DNA of 46,041 nucleotides from Tannerellaceae bacterium (GTDB lineage: Bacteria > Bacteroidota > Bacteroidia > Bacteroidales > Tannerellaceae). The translations under genes and the position numbers were made by a program. Below, one piece after another: positions 28,597 through 37,028 of this stretch. The number at the start of each line of letters is the position of its first letter. Position 1 is the first letter of the stretch. The notes under the pieces are model-generated. The model had not been told where the DNA came from. It did not search any database and was given only the letters and a program-made list of their open reading frames with translations. Location of the stretch: the NCBI GenBank assembly GCA_031288615.1, contig JAITRC010000021.1:1-46041 (forward strand). The letters are read 5' to 3'.

Positions 28597-29220
28597 ATGA
28601 TAAGGAATGTGGTGTTTGATCTGGGAGGTGTAATCATCACGTTGGATAGGAGGCGGGCAGTTGAGCGCTTTGAACGGATGGGTTTGAAGGCGGTGGATGA
28701 ACTGTTGGACGTATATGAACAGCAGGGTGTTTTTCTGGAATTGGAGACAGGACAGATAGATGCGGAAGGATTTCGTTGTAAGTTAAGCGAGATGGTCGGC
28801 AAAGAGGTGACGACCGAAGAGGTTGTTGCAGGGTGGTTGGGCTTTATGCTGGATGTGCCGCAACATAAGTTGGATTATATAGAAGCACTTCGAAAGAAAT
28901 ACAAGGTCTTTCTTCTTAGTAACACAAATCCCATTGTCGTGGAATGGGCGGAGAGCAAAGACTTTTGCCCTGCGGGACGTCCGCTTTCTTCGTATTTTGA
29001 TAAAGTATATATGTCTTACCGCATGGGTGTCACTAAACCTAATGCCAATATTTTTCTTCGTATGATGGAAGACGCGGGTATCCACGCGAACGAAACGCTA
29101 TTTGTGGACGACGGAATCCGTAACATTGAAACGGCTGCCCGTTTAGGAATGCATACTTATTTAGCGACAAATGGAGAGGAGTGGCACTCCAGCGTGGAAG
29201 CTATTCTCCTTTCCGAATAA
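28597..29220 (+). CDS. HAD family phosphatase (subfamily IA, YihX-like)
   Basis: A 207-residue cytoplasmic HAD hydrolase. Motif I is VVFDLGGVI (nucleophile Asp8; the second Asp is replaced by Gly-Gly as in YihX/epoxide-hydrolase-like members). Motif II is LLSNTNP, motif III the Lys in GVTKPNANIF, and motif IV FVDDGIRN. A small cap lies between. YihX-type enzymes hydrolyse sugar phosphates such as glucose-1-phosphate, but the substrate cannot be read from sequence. Convergent with the ROK kinase, with 3 bases between the stop codons. Confidence 0.9.
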   Translation: MIRNVVFDLGGVIITLDRRRAVERFERMGLKAVDELLDVYEQQGVFLELETGQIDAEGFRCKLSEMVGKEVTTEEVVAGWLGFMLDVPQHKLDYIEALRKKYKVFLLSNTNPIVVEWAESKDFCPAGRPLSSYFDKVYMSYRMGVTKPNANIFLRMMEDAGIHANETLFVDDGIRNIETAARLGMHTYLATNGEEWHSSVEAILLSE

Positions 29221-29223
29221 CAG

Positions 29224-30183
29224 TTACTTGGCCTCCCATCCCAAGGCAGAAGCTCCTAAGACGGCGGCATCACTTTCTTTAAGTTGGGAGAGGAGGAGTT
29301 GTGTCTTTCCGGCGAATACTTTTAAGACATTTCGTTCCATCGCGTCCCTGATAGGGTTCATGATGAGGTCTCCCGCCTTGGTCAGTCCACCGAAAAGTAC
29401 AATGGCTTCAGGACTGGAAAAGGCAATGAAATCCGCAAATGCTTCACCCAGAATGGTTCCTGTGAACTGGAAGATTTCACACGCTAAGGGGTCTCCGGCA
29501 ATAGCAGCATCGTAGACATCTTTGGAAGTGATGGTGTTGGGATCAAGCGCTCGCAACGGACTTGGGTTTGGAAGGTTGAGAAGATACTCGCGTGCCGTAC
29601 GGGCAACCCCTGTAGCAGAAGTATAAGTCTCCAGACAACCACAACGCCCACAACCACAAGGACGTCCTTTTTCCCGACGTACAATGACATGCCCTAATTC
29701 GCCTGCAAAACCATCATGCCCGTAAACGAGTTGCCCCCCGACCACAATCCCACTGCCGACACCGGTCCCAAGCGTGATCATAATAAAGTCTTTCAACCCT
29801 TTAGCGATACCGTAGGTCATTTCTCCAATGGCTGCGGCGTTGGCATCGTTCGTAACGGTGACCGGTATACCTCCCGTCGCATCGCTGATAAGTTTTGCCA
29901 AAGGAATACTGCCTTTCCACGGCAGGTTAGCGGCAAACTCAATGCAGCCGGTAAAATAGTTGGCATTCGGTGCACCTACTCCGATCCCTCGTATGGCCGA
30001 TCCTCCTCCGGCTTGCTTAATAAGGGGAGTGAGAGCGGTGGCAAGCTCGTCAATGTAAGGAGAAATGTCGGCATGCTTGGAAGTTTTGATAGACCCATTG
30101 CCGAGTATATCTCCTCGTGCGTCAACAAGACCGAAGACGGTGTTCGTGCCGCCAATATCAATTCCGAGTACGTAGTTTTGCAT
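29224..30183 (-). CDS. ROK family sugar kinase (glucokinase-like)
   Basis: The 319-residue kinase begins MQNYVLGIDIGGTNTVFG, with the phosphate-1 motif DIGGTN. It has the ATP/sugar segment LGTGVGSGIV, GELGHV, and the ROK zinc site CGCGRCGCLETYTS. The family phosphorylates glucose, fructose or N-acetylated hexosamines; glucokinase is the most likely role, and pfkA lies 6 kb away. The upstream in-frame methionine overlaps the preceding gene, so the start is 30183, 4 bases after the DUF5606 stop. Confidence 0.92.
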   Translation of the reverse strand: MQNYVLGIDIGGTNTVFGLVDARGDILGNGSIKTSKHADISPYIDELATALTPLIKQAGGGSAIRGIGVGAPNANYFTGCIEFAANLPWKGSIPLAKLISDATGGIPVTVTNDANAAAIGEMTYGIAKGLKDFIMITLGTGVGSGIVVGGQLVYGHDGFAGELGHVIVRREKGRPCGCGRCGCLETYTSATGVARTAREYLLNLPNPSPLRALDPNTITSKDVYDAAIAGDPLACEIFQFTGTILGEAFADFIAFSSPEAIVLFGGLTKAGDLIMNPIRDAMERNVLKVFAGKTQLLLSQLKESDAAVLGASALGWEAK

Positions 30184-30187
30184 AATG

Positions 30188-30616
30188 TTATGTGGTGATT
30201 GTTTCTGTCTCTGTTTCGGAGGGAGTAGCTTCATAAGAGGTTATCCCTGCAGCGATGAGGATATTATACCATTTGAAAATCTTGCAAATATCGGTAGGGT
30301 AGACACGCGTCCGGTCAAAGGTTGGGAGAACTTCTGCAAAGAGGGAGAAGAGATCATCTTTAGATAGGGAGGAAGGGTCGAAAGGGAGAGAGGCGGCATT
30401 GTAACGATCCCTGATGGATGTGAAGATTTTGGGTAGGGATTCTTCCTCGCTATTAGTGAACACGGTAATATCTTTTACATAAAGGGCATGAGCGGATGTA
30501 GGGACGGGAAAACGTTCCCCTTCCGGAAGCTTCTCAAGAATGAGATGATTCTTTGAACGAGAGAGCAAACGGTAAAGCCCTGATTGGCCGGAAACGTAGA
30601 TAATGGTGTCAAACAT
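30188..30616 (-). CDS. DUF5606 family protein
   Basis: A 142-residue protein of the Bacteroidetes DUF5606 family. The start MFDTIIYVSGQSGLYRLLSR corresponds to the family's ISGKPGLY motif. VKDITVFTNSEEESLPKIF and FAEVLPTFDRTRVYPTDICKIFKWYNIL are the other conserved blocks. The C-terminus is a Glu/Thr-rich tail. The in-frame extension beyond 30616 is antisense to nnrD and lacks family similarity. It immediately precedes the ROK kinase (4 bases), suggesting one message. Function unknown. Confidence 0.88.
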   Translation of the reverse strand: MFDTIIYVSGQSGLYRLLSRSKNHLILEKLPEGERFPVPTSAHALYVKDITVFTNSEEESLPKIFTSIRDRYNAASLPFDPSSLSKDDLFSLFAEVLPTFDRTRVYPTDICKIFKWYNILIAAGITSYEATPSETETETITT

Positions 30617-30725
30617 ATATTTATGACGGCTTGCAACTTTCGGAAGGCGAAGATAAGGTTTTTTGTTGATTATATGGGTGTACGCTATCGTTATTTGTAT
30701 GTTCTTTGAAGAAAATTTGAGCACA

Positions 30726-31613
30726 ATGTGTAGTGAAAACGAAGACAAAAAGATGCGATGGGGGTACGAGGAGGCTCGGAGGATAATGCATCGGCGGGAA
30801 CAGGAAGCGCATAAAGGGATGTTTGGCCATGCGTTACTGGTGGCTGGGAGTAAAGGGAAAATAGGGGCGGCAGTATTGTCAGCGACTGCGTGTATGCGAA
30901 GTGGGGTAGGGATGTTGACGGTACATTTGCCTGCCCGTGGAGAAACAGTGTTACATGAAGCGTTGCCGGAGGCAATGCTTAGCCTTGACACGGCGATGGA
31001 TCATGTCAGTGAACTACCCTCGTCGATTAATTCATACGCGGCGGTGGGGATTGGTCCGGGCTTGGGAAAAGAGGTGGTGACAAAGGCGGCAGTATTAGCT
31101 TTGATAGATACCTGCCGTTTACCGCTTGTCGTGGATGCAGACGGCTTGAATATATTAGCGGAGCAGCCGGACGGGTTACGTTGTTTGCCACCGGAAACTA
31201 TCCTCACACCGCATCCGAAGGAGTTTGACCGTCTGATAATGGCGGAGAGTAACCCCCCGCTTGAACGAAAACGAAGAGCAAGGCTTATGGCACAGGAATA
31301 CGGAATTATTGTCGTTTTGAAAGGAGGGATAACAACAATATATACACCTGTAGGGGAGACTTTTGTACACATAGGGGGTAATTCCGGAATGGCGACGGCC
31401 GGTAGTGGCGACGTGTTAACAGGTATCATGCTGGGATTATTGGCACAAGGGTATACACCCAAAGAAGCTGCATTGCTGGGGGTATATCTACATGGTGCGG
31501 CAGGTGACCATGCGGCAGCGACCTGGTCAGAGGAATCAATGCTGGCGGGGGATATTTGTCGGAAATTAGGGAAAGTATTTCGATCACTGCGAGACGACAA
31601 GACCATCACGTAA
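30726..31613 (+). CDS. nnrD: ADP-dependent NAD(P)H-hydrate dehydratase
   Basis: NnrD repairs hydrated NAD(P)H damaged by heat or GAPDH, using ADP. The product (~295 residues) has a ribokinase-like fold: [52 protein letters not shown] and the [16 protein letters not shown] nucleotide site with catalytic Asp. Only the dehydratase domain is present; the NnrE epimerase half often fused in other bacteria is missing. Starts at 30699 or 30753 ([10 protein letters not shown], after an A-rich stretch) are also possible. Its last 30 bases overlap the convergent ABC ATPase gene. Confidence 0.9.
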   Translation: MCSENEDKKMRWGYEEARRIMHRREQEAHKGMFGHALLVAGSKGKIGAAVLSATACMRSGVGMLTVHLPARGETVLHEALPEAMLSLDTAMDHVSELPSSINSYAAVGIGPGLGKEVVTKAAVLALIDTCRLPLVVDADGLNILAEQPDGLRCLPPETILTPHPKEFDRLIMAESNPPLERKRRARLMAQEYGIIVVLKGGITTIYTPVGETFVHIGGNSGMATAGSGDVLTGIMLGLLAQGYTPKEAALLGVYLHGAAGDHAAATWSEESMLAGDICRKLGKVFRSLRDDKTIT

Positions 31614-32240
31614 ATAGATGCGGCGATCGGTACGCAGGGCAAACTGTTCATCGTGAGTAACGATGATAAAGGTTTGCTCTAACTTGTCACGGAGGGAGAA
31701 GAAAATATGATGAAGCTCTTCCTTGTTTCGAGAATCAAGGCTTCCTGACGGTTCGTCGGCAAGCACGATGGCAGGGCGGTTGATGAGTGCCCGTGCGACG
31801 GCTACCCGTTGACGTTCACCTCCTGATAAGGTGGCGGGCTTATGATCCAGACGTTCGGAGAGACCCATAAAGCGGAGTAAATCGCAGGCTCGCTTTTTCG
31901 CTGAATCTGACTTTTCCCGTGCAATCAAGGCTGGTATCATGACGTTTTCCAAGGCGGTGAACTCCGGTAAAAGTTGGTGGAACTGGAAAATGAAACCAAT
32001 GTTGTGGTTGCGAAAGGCAGAAAGCCCCTTGTCATTCATCCCATTCGGTGACCTCCCATTGATACGCAATTCCCCACTATCAGCACCATCCAAAGTACCG
32101 AGAATCTGTAATAAGGTGGTTTTCCCCGCACCACTGGGGCCAACGATAGCTACTATTTCGCCTTTCCTGACCTCCAGATCAACGCCTTTCAATACCTGCA
32201 AGGCTCCAAACTTTTTACAAATCCTTTTGGCTTGTACCAT
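31584..32240 (-). CDS. lolD: ABC transporter ATPase, LolD-like
   Basis: The 218-residue ATPase has Walker [10 protein letters not shown], a Q-loop ([19 protein letters not shown], strongly LolD-like), signature LSGGERQR and Walker B IVLADEP followed by SGSLDS. LolCDE releases lipoproteins from the inner membrane towards the outer membrane; MacB-type partners share the same ATPase type. No permease gene is adjacent, so assignment to Lol rests on sequence alone. Lies 26 bases downstream of the Dpm1-like gene. Confidence 0.87.
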   Translation of the reverse strand: MVQAKRICKKFGALQVLKGVDLEVRKGEIVAIVGPSGAGKTTLLQILGTLDGADSGELRINGRSPNGMNDKGLSAFRNHNIGFIFQFHQLLPEFTALENVMIPALIAREKSDSAKKRACDLLRFMGLSERLDHKPATLSGGERQRVAVARALINRPAIVLADEPSGSLDSRNKEELHHIFFSLRDKLEQTFIIVTHDEQFALRTDRRIYLRDGLVVSQ

Positions 32241-32266
32241 TATTTGGTTATTTCCGATCGGTATTT

Positions 32267-33013
32267 TTAATTTTTATAACGGGGATAATGGCGGAATAGG
32301 CTTCGAAACCTCAAAGCGAGTATACCATACAAGGCTTCTCCGAAAATAGATCCGTTCATCTTCGATGCTCCGGCCACGCGGTTGGTGAACACGATAGGCA
32401 CTTCTACAATCTTGAACCCACATCGGTGGGCGGTGAACTTCATCTCTACCTGAAAGGCGTAACCCTTGAAGCGTATGTCGTCCAAGTCAATGGTTTCAAG
32501 TACTCGACGACGGTAACACTTAAATCCGGCGGTAGTATCTTTGATCTTCATTCCGGTTACAAGGCGTACATAGATTGAGGCACAGTACGACATCAAAACG
32601 CGCCCTAACGGCCAGTTGACCACATTAACCCCTTCTACGTAACGCGACCCTACAGCTACGTCGGCGTCTTGTTTGACACAAGCTAACCGCAACCGCAACA
32701 GGTCGGCAGGATTATGGCTGAAATCGGCGTCCATCTCGAAGATGTATTCATAGTCTTTGCGATCCAATACCCATCGGAAACCGGCGATGTAAGCTGTCCC
32801 CAGCCCCTGTTTGCCTTCACGCTCAACGAGAAAAAGGTGTTTGGGGAATTCCGTTTGTAAAGACTTGACGATATTAGCTGTCCCATCGGGAGACCCGTCA
32901 TCTATGATTAAGATGTCAAAAGCCTGCCCCAATCCGAACACTGCCCGGATGATGTTCTCTACATTCTCCCGTTCGTTGTAAGTCGGGATGATGATGATAC
33001 TATCGGTTGACAT
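32267..33013 (-). CDS. Polyprenol-phosphate mannose/glucose synthase-like glycosyltransferase (GT2, Dpm1-type)
   Basis: A 248-residue GT2 enzyme: [30 protein letters not shown], the donor DxD motif in [24 protein letters not shown] and AGASKMNG near the acceptor site. It transfers a hexose from a nucleotide sugar to a polyprenyl phosphate on the inner membrane face, supplying lipid-linked sugar for envelope glycosylation; sugar identity is not readable. No C-terminal transmembrane domain. A TACCTTTG box lies 34 bases upstream. Confidence 0.92.
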   Translation of the reverse strand: MSTDSIIIIPTYNERENVENIIRAVFGLGQAFDILIIDDGSPDGTANIVKSLQTEFPKHLFLVEREGKQGLGTAYIAGFRWVLDRKDYEYIFEMDADFSHNPADLLRLRLACVKQDADVAVGSRYVEGVNVVNWPLGRVLMSYCASIYVRLVTGMKIKDTTAGFKCYRRRVLETIDLDDIRFKGYAFQVEMKFTAHRCGFKIVEVPIVFTNRVAGASKMNGSIFGEALYGILALRFRSLFRHYPRYKN

Positions 33014-33046
33014 ACATAGAGATTCTACCTACTTGAACCTATTGGA

Positions 33047-33054
33047 CAAAGGTA
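33047..33054 (-). promoter_or_regulatory. -7 box of the Dpm1-like/lolD unit
   Basis: Minus-strand TACCTTTG, exact TAnnTTTG, 33 bases before the ATG at 33013. The rest of the 189-base gap (33014-33202) holds no supported gene. Confidence 0.5.
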
Positions 33055-33202
33055 GAATTTAGGTTGAAGTAAGCTTGCAGGTGAAGGCGGAAAAATAATG
33101 CTGATGAATGTTCGGGAGGGGGATTTTTCGGTTGAGAATGGGAGTACATCAAAAAGGATATATAAAGACAGTGATAAACTATCAGCAGGCTGACTAAACT
33201 TG

Positions 33203-33565
33203 TCACTTGTTTTGGTATTCAATTCTTTTGTACTTCGGGAGTTTTTTGACTACTTCTTCGACAGAATGGTTAATCAGTTCAACGATCAATTTGCTGGGGA
33301 CATCGCTTTGCAGATAGATCATAATCCAATATTTTTTATTCGAATGATAGCCGAAAGTAATACCTTGATAATGTTCCATCAGATAAGCGGATTTATCGGG
33401 ATGACATTTCATATTCACACAAAACATACCGTCTTTCGGCGTCAGAGAAAAGTAAGCAAACATTTTCCCCATTACTTTATAAACTATGGTGTCTTCGTCA
33501 AATGGCATACATTCAATGGCTTCTTTCACTGCAAGACAATGGTTACGTAATTCTTCTATATTCAT
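33203..33565 (-). CDS. MmcQ/YjbR family DNA-binding-like protein
   Basis: A 120-residue protein: MNIEELRNHCLAVKEAIECMPF, then MGKMFAYFSL, VNMKCHPDKSAYLMEHY and KKYWIMIYLQSDVPSKLIVELINHSVEEVVKKLPK. These are the conserved strands and helices of the MmcQ/YjbR (CyaY-like fold) family. Its molecular role is not established to my knowledge. A tiny predicted membrane peptide precedes it by 15 bases. The surrounding DNA is more AT-rich than the rest of the window. Confidence 0.88.
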   Translation of the reverse strand: MNIEELRNHCLAVKEAIECMPFDEDTIVYKVMGKMFAYFSLTPKDGMFCVNMKCHPDKSAYLMEHYQGITFGYHSNKKYWIMIYLQSDVPSKLIVELINHSVEEVVKKLPKYKRIEYQNK

Positions 33566-33580
33566 AACCTTTCTATATTT

Positions 33581-33700
33581 TTATTCTCTTTCTCGACGAT
33601 ATTTGTCAAATACGGCGGCTATTTTATGTACCAGTATCAAATTTAGTATCATTGCAACTATTCCTATGACCATCCAGTAAACAATTGTTTTGCCTATCAT
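33581..33700 (-). CDS. Predicted 39-residue single-pass membrane peptide
   Basis: Reads MIGKTIVYWMVIGIVAMIL, continues with a hydrophobic stretch (NLILV) and ends in a basic/acidic tail (KIAAVFDKYRRERE). This is one clear membrane span with a positive C-terminal flank. The ATG at 33700 follows gcagtaaaa; an in-frame ATG at 33718 would add six residues. Lies 15 bases upstream of the MmcQ/YjbR gene on the same strand. No family recognised; reality is uncertain because of the small size. Confidence 0.45.
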   Translation of the reverse strand: MIGKTIVYWMVIGIVAMILNLILVHKIAAVFDKYRRERE

Positions 33701-33750
33701 TTTTACTGCAAATATCATCTACAAATTCAGAGATACCGAAATCAGACCAA

Positions 33751-33879
33751 TCAGTGGATAGATATCCTTTTTCTTGCGAGAATTTCATTTGCCTCAACTG
33801 CCCCAATAAACTCTTTTCCTGCTTCTTCTAAATAAGCGTCCAATGCTTTTGTAATATCTTTTGTTATTAATGTTTCCAT
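33751..33879 (-). CDS. Short hypothetical ORF, possibly frameshifted
   Basis: Encodes 42 residues, METLITKDITKALDAYLEEA followed by GKEFIGAVEANEILARKRISIH, a protein-like amphipathic sequence that stops abruptly. Five A residues at 33768-33772 precede the break. With one base less, the frame continues as ARKGYLSTDWSDFGISEFVDD to a stop ending at 33624. It starts 57 bases after the dnaK stop on the same strand. No family recognised. Confidence 0.4.
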   Translation of the reverse strand: METLITKDITKALDAYLEEAGKEFIGAVEANEILARKRISIH

Positions 33880-33936
33880 GATTATATATTCAATAGAGAA
33901 GGCCAATATAAAATGGCTGCTATGTATTTGTCGATG

Positions 33937-35847
33937 TTACTTCACTTCTTCAAAGTCGACGTCGGTGACATCTTTACCGGCTTGAGAGGTGTCGGCGGAG
34001 GCATTCGGGTTGGTAGCTTGTCCGGCATCGGAGTTGGGTGCACTGCTCGTGGCGTTGTAGATGTCTTGGCTGACGGCTTGGAAGGCGGCGTTGAGTTCGG
34101 CCATTGCACTGCTGATACCGGTGACATCTTGCGCTTTGTGAGCATCCTTCAGCTTAGTCAATGCCGCTTCGATGGTTCCTTTCTTATCAGCAGGAATCTT
34201 GTCGCCAAGGTCCGCCAACTGCTTTTCCGTTTGGAAGATCAGGCTATCGGCCTGATTCAGTAGATCAATCCGCTCTTTTTCTTTGCGGTCGACTTCCGCG
34301 TTAGCAGCAGCTTCGTCTTTCATCCGCTTGATTTCATCTTCGCTCAAACCGCTGGATGCTTCAATACGGATACTCTGTTGTTTACCGGTACCCTTATCCT
34401 TGGCGGATACGTTGAGAATACCGTTTGCGTCGATGTCGAAGGTGACCTCAATTTGGGGAACACCACGCATGGCAGGGGGGATGCCATCAAGGTGGAAGCG
34501 CCCGATAGATTTATTGTCACGGGCTAAAGGACGTTCGCCTTGAAGTACATGAATTTCAACGGAAGGCTGGTTGTCGCTGGCGGTAGAGAAAATCTCCGAC
34601 TTCTTCGTTGGGATTGTTGTATTGGCGTCAATCAGGCGAGTCATTACACCGCCCATCGTTTCGATACCCAGAGAGAGAGGGGTGACGTCAAGCAAGAGGA
34701 CGTCTTTCACTTCTCCTGTTAATACTCCCCCTTGGATAGCCGCACCAATAGCTACAACTTCGTCGGGGTTGACACCCTTAGACGGTGTTTTTCCGAAAAA
34801 TTTCTCTACGATGGACGGTATGGCGGGGATACGTGTAGAACCTCCTACGAGTATTACTTCGCTAATGTCCGACGTACTCATTCCGGCGTCTTTCAAGGCC
34901 TGGCGGCAAGGTTCAATACAAGCCTGAATGAGATGATCGGCGAGCTGTTCGAACTTGGCGCGAGTGAGCGTTTTGACCAAATGTTTAGGCACACCGTCCA
35001 CCGGCATAATGTAAGGCAGGTTAATTTCCGTACTTGCGGAACTCGATAGTTCAATCTTTGCTTTCTCCGCAGCTTCTTTCAATCGCTGAAGAGCCATAGG
35101 ATCCTTGCGCAAGTCTAAGCCTTCATCTTTCCGAAACTCTTCTGCCAGCCAGTCAATAATCACATGGTCGAAGTCGTCACCCCCTAAATGCGTATCACCG
35201 TTGGTAGACTTCACTTCAAAGACACCGTCACCCAATTCAAGGATAGAGATGTCGAAAGTACCTCCCCCCAAGTCAAAGACAGCAATTTTGAGGTCTTTGC
35301 TGGTTTTATCTAAGCCATAAGCCAATGACGCGGCGGTGGGTTCATTTACGATACGGCGCACGTTCAGTCCAGCTATTTCACCAGCTTCCTTCGTGGCCTG
35401 TCTTTGTGCGTCGCTGAAATAAGCAGGCACAGTAATCACGGCTTCCGTCACTTCCTGCCCCAAATAATCTTCCGCCGTCTTTTTCATCTTCTGCAAGATT
35501 ATGGCGGAAATCTCTTGTGGCGTATACAGACGTCCGTCAATATCTACGCGCGGAGTATTGTTTTCACCCTTTACCACCTTGTATGGGACACGCCCCGTTT
35601 CTTTACCTACCTGTTCGTAGGTTTCCCCCATGAAACGTTTGATGGAGAAAATTGTTTTCTGGGGGTTGGTGATAGCTTGACGCTTGGCCGGATCTCCGAC
35701 CTTACGTTCACCGCCTTCTACAAAGGCAACTATGGAAGGGGTTGTCCGTTTCCCTTCACTATTTGCAATAACAACCGGCTCATTGCCTTCCAATACGGAT
35801 ACACACGAGTTGGTCGTCCCTAAGTCAATACCAATAATCTTTCCCAT
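33937..35847 (-). CDS. dnaK: Chaperone DnaK (Hsp70)
   Basis: The 636-residue Hsp70 has an N-terminal ATPase ([37 protein letters not shown]), the linker [15 protein letters not shown], a substrate-binding domain, a helical lid, and a Gln/Ala/Asn-rich tail ending in DVDFEEVK. No dnaJ or grpE is adjacent. No CIRCE element is present; instead a -24/-12-type element lies 53 bases upstream. Confidence 0.99.
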   Translation of the reverse strand: MGKIIGIDLGTTNSCVSVLEGNEPVVIANSEGKRTTPSIVAFVEGGERKVGDPAKRQAITNPQKTIFSIKRFMGETYEQVGKETGRVPYKVVKGENNTPRVDIDGRLYTPQEISAIILQKMKKTAEDYLGQEVTEAVITVPAYFSDAQRQATKEAGEIAGLNVRRIVNEPTAASLAYGLDKTSKDLKIAVFDLGGGTFDISILELGDGVFEVKSTNGDTHLGGDDFDHVIIDWLAEEFRKDEGLDLRKDPMALQRLKEAAEKAKIELSSSASTEINLPYIMPVDGVPKHLVKTLTRAKFEQLADHLIQACIEPCRQALKDAGMSTSDISEVILVGGSTRIPAIPSIVEKFFGKTPSKGVNPDEVVAIGAAIQGGVLTGEVKDVLLLDVTPLSLGIETMGGVMTRLIDANTTIPTKKSEIFSTASDNQPSVEIHVLQGERPLARDNKSIGRFHLDGIPPAMRGVPQIEVTFDIDANGILNVSAKDKGTGKQQSIRIEASSGLSEDEIKRMKDEAAANAEVDRKEKERIDLLNQADSLIFQTEKQLADLGDKIPADKKGTIEAALTKLKDAHKAQDVTGISSAMAELNAAFQAVSQDIYNATSSAPNSDAGQATNPNASADTSQAGKDVTDVDFEEVK

Positions 35848-35898
35848 TTGTCGTTGTTCTTTTAAGGTTTACCTTTCTCACTATCTATGAGAATTATC

Positions 35899-35916
35899 GG
35901 CAAATGGTGTGCCAAA
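35899..35916 (-). promoter_or_regulatory. Sigma-54-like -24/-12 promoter of dnaK
   Basis: Minus-strand TTTGGCACACCATTTGCC: GG at 35913-35912, ten bases, GC at 35901-35900, matching the RpoN consensus very closely. The predicted start point near 35888 leaves a ~41-base leader. It matches the groES element (6970-6988) in sequence and in distance to the start codon. A 5-bp palindrome GATAG/CTATC (35918-35933) lies between it and the pfkA stop. Confidence 0.68.
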
Positions 35917-35936
35917 GGATAGTCTTTTCTATCAAG

Positions 35937-36920
35937 TCATTTGGAAACGATCTCCAACGCCCGCATAATATCCGTGTTTATGCTCTTTATGTTCTTGATA
36001 GCTTTAGAAAAAGGCACATGTACAATTGTGTCATTGTGGATGCCAATCATGACATTACGTTGATCGTCGAGAAGAGCGTCTATGGCTGCAACGCCCATGC
36101 GTGTGGCAAGGATACGATCCTGTGCAGAAGGAGAACCACCCCTTTGTAAGTGACCCAAGATAGAAACACGAACATCGAATTGAGGATATTCTTTCTTAAC
36201 CCGTTCGGCCACGCCTGCCGCACCTCCTCCGGTGATTTCTCCTTCCGTCACCAGTACGATACTGCTAGTCTTGGAAGTATTAAAACTGTGTTCAATCATG
36301 TCCGAAAGCTGGTCTCTCTGCGAGGAGATTTCAGGGATGATGGCTGCTTCCGCACCTGATGCGATAGACCCGTTGAGTGCAAGAAATCCTGCCTCACGCC
36401 CCATTACTTCAATAAAGAAAAGACGTTCATGAGAGGTTGCTGTATCCCGTATTTTGTCGACACACTCCATGATGGTGTTTAGTGCTGTGTCGTAACCGAT
36501 GGTTACATCCGTACCGTACAAGTCGTTATCAATTGTTCCCGGAAGACCGACAATCGGGAAGTTGAACTCCTGCGCGAAGATGCGAGCACCGGTCAACGAA
36601 CCATCCCCTCCTATTACAACGAGTGCATTAATACCATGTTCTTGCAGGCACTGATAGGCTTTCTGTCGTCCTTCGTGAGTACGAAACTCTTCACAACGGG
36701 CAGTTCGGAGTATTGTTCCTCCACGCTGGATGATGTTACTAACGTCCCTTGTCTGAAAATCGGTGACTTGGTTGGTGATAAGTCCTTTATACCCATGGTA
36801 AATGCCCTTGACAGCTATATTGTGCTGAAGGGCAGCACGTGTAACAGCGCGTATAGCGGCGTTCATTCCGGGGGAGTCACCTCCGGACGTCAATATCCCA
36901 ATGCATTGAATTGTTGACAT
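35937..36920 (-). CDS. pfkA: ATP-dependent 6-phosphofructokinase
   Basis: The 327-residue glycolytic kinase phosphorylates fructose-6-phosphate. It shows [26 protein letters not shown] (residues 104-112; Gly rather than Asp at the discriminating position indicates ATP rather than pyrophosphate), PGTIDND (127-133, catalytic Asp131) and MGREAGF. It starts at MSTIQCIG with a well-spaced Bacteroidetes promoter upstream. It ends 16 bases before the dnaK promoter element. Confidence 0.97.
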   Translation of the reverse strand: MSTIQCIGILTSGGDSPGMNAAIRAVTRAALQHNIAVKGIYHGYKGLITNQVTDFQTRDVSNIIQRGGTILRTARCEEFRTHEGRQKAYQCLQEHGINALVVIGGDGSLTGARIFAQEFNFPIVGLPGTIDNDLYGTDVTIGYDTALNTIMECVDKIRDTATSHERLFFIEVMGREAGFLALNGSIASGAEAAIIPEISSQRDQLSDMIEHSFNTSKTSSIVLVTEGEITGGGAAGVAERVKKEYPQFDVRVSILGHLQRGGSPSAQDRILATRMGVAAIDALLDDQRNVMIGIHNDTIVHVPFSKAIKNIKSINTDIMRALEIVSK

Positions 36921-36945
36921 ATACTTTCATTTATCAGATTGGAGG

Positions 36946-36975
36946 CAAAAGTAGAAAGTTTCAACTAACCGCAAA
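36946..36975 (-). promoter_or_regulatory. pfkA promoter (-33 TTTG, -7 TACTTTTG)
   Basis: On the minus strand, TTTG (36975-36972), 18 bases, then TACTTTTG (36953-36946), 25 bases before the ATG. Spacing matches the other promoters of this window. Confidence 0.6.
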
Positions 36976-37000
36976 GTTCGCCAAAACGGCCGAAAAAGAA

Positions 37001-37008
37001 TAGATTTG
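37001..37008 (+). promoter_or_regulatory. -7 box of the alkaline phosphatase-mlaEF unit
   Basis: TAGATTTG fits TAnnTTTG, 20 bases before the ATG at 37029, divergent from the pfkA promoter. No -33 TTG. Confidence 0.45.
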
Positions 37009-37028
37009 TCGCCCGTTAGCGAGAGAGC

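Noticed and set aside
30617..30991. 125-residue N-terminal extension of the DUF5606 protein
   Set aside because: It lies antisense to nnrD and has no similarity to the family, which begins at MFDTIIYVSGQ.
33097..33195. 31-codon plus-strand ORF in the gap between the Dpm1-like and MmcQ genes
   Set aside because: Too short, no homology or promoter, and composition does not favour coding.
33880..33936. Terminator after dnaK (GCCA/TGGC palindrome)
   Set aside because: Only a 4-bp stem without a following U-tract.
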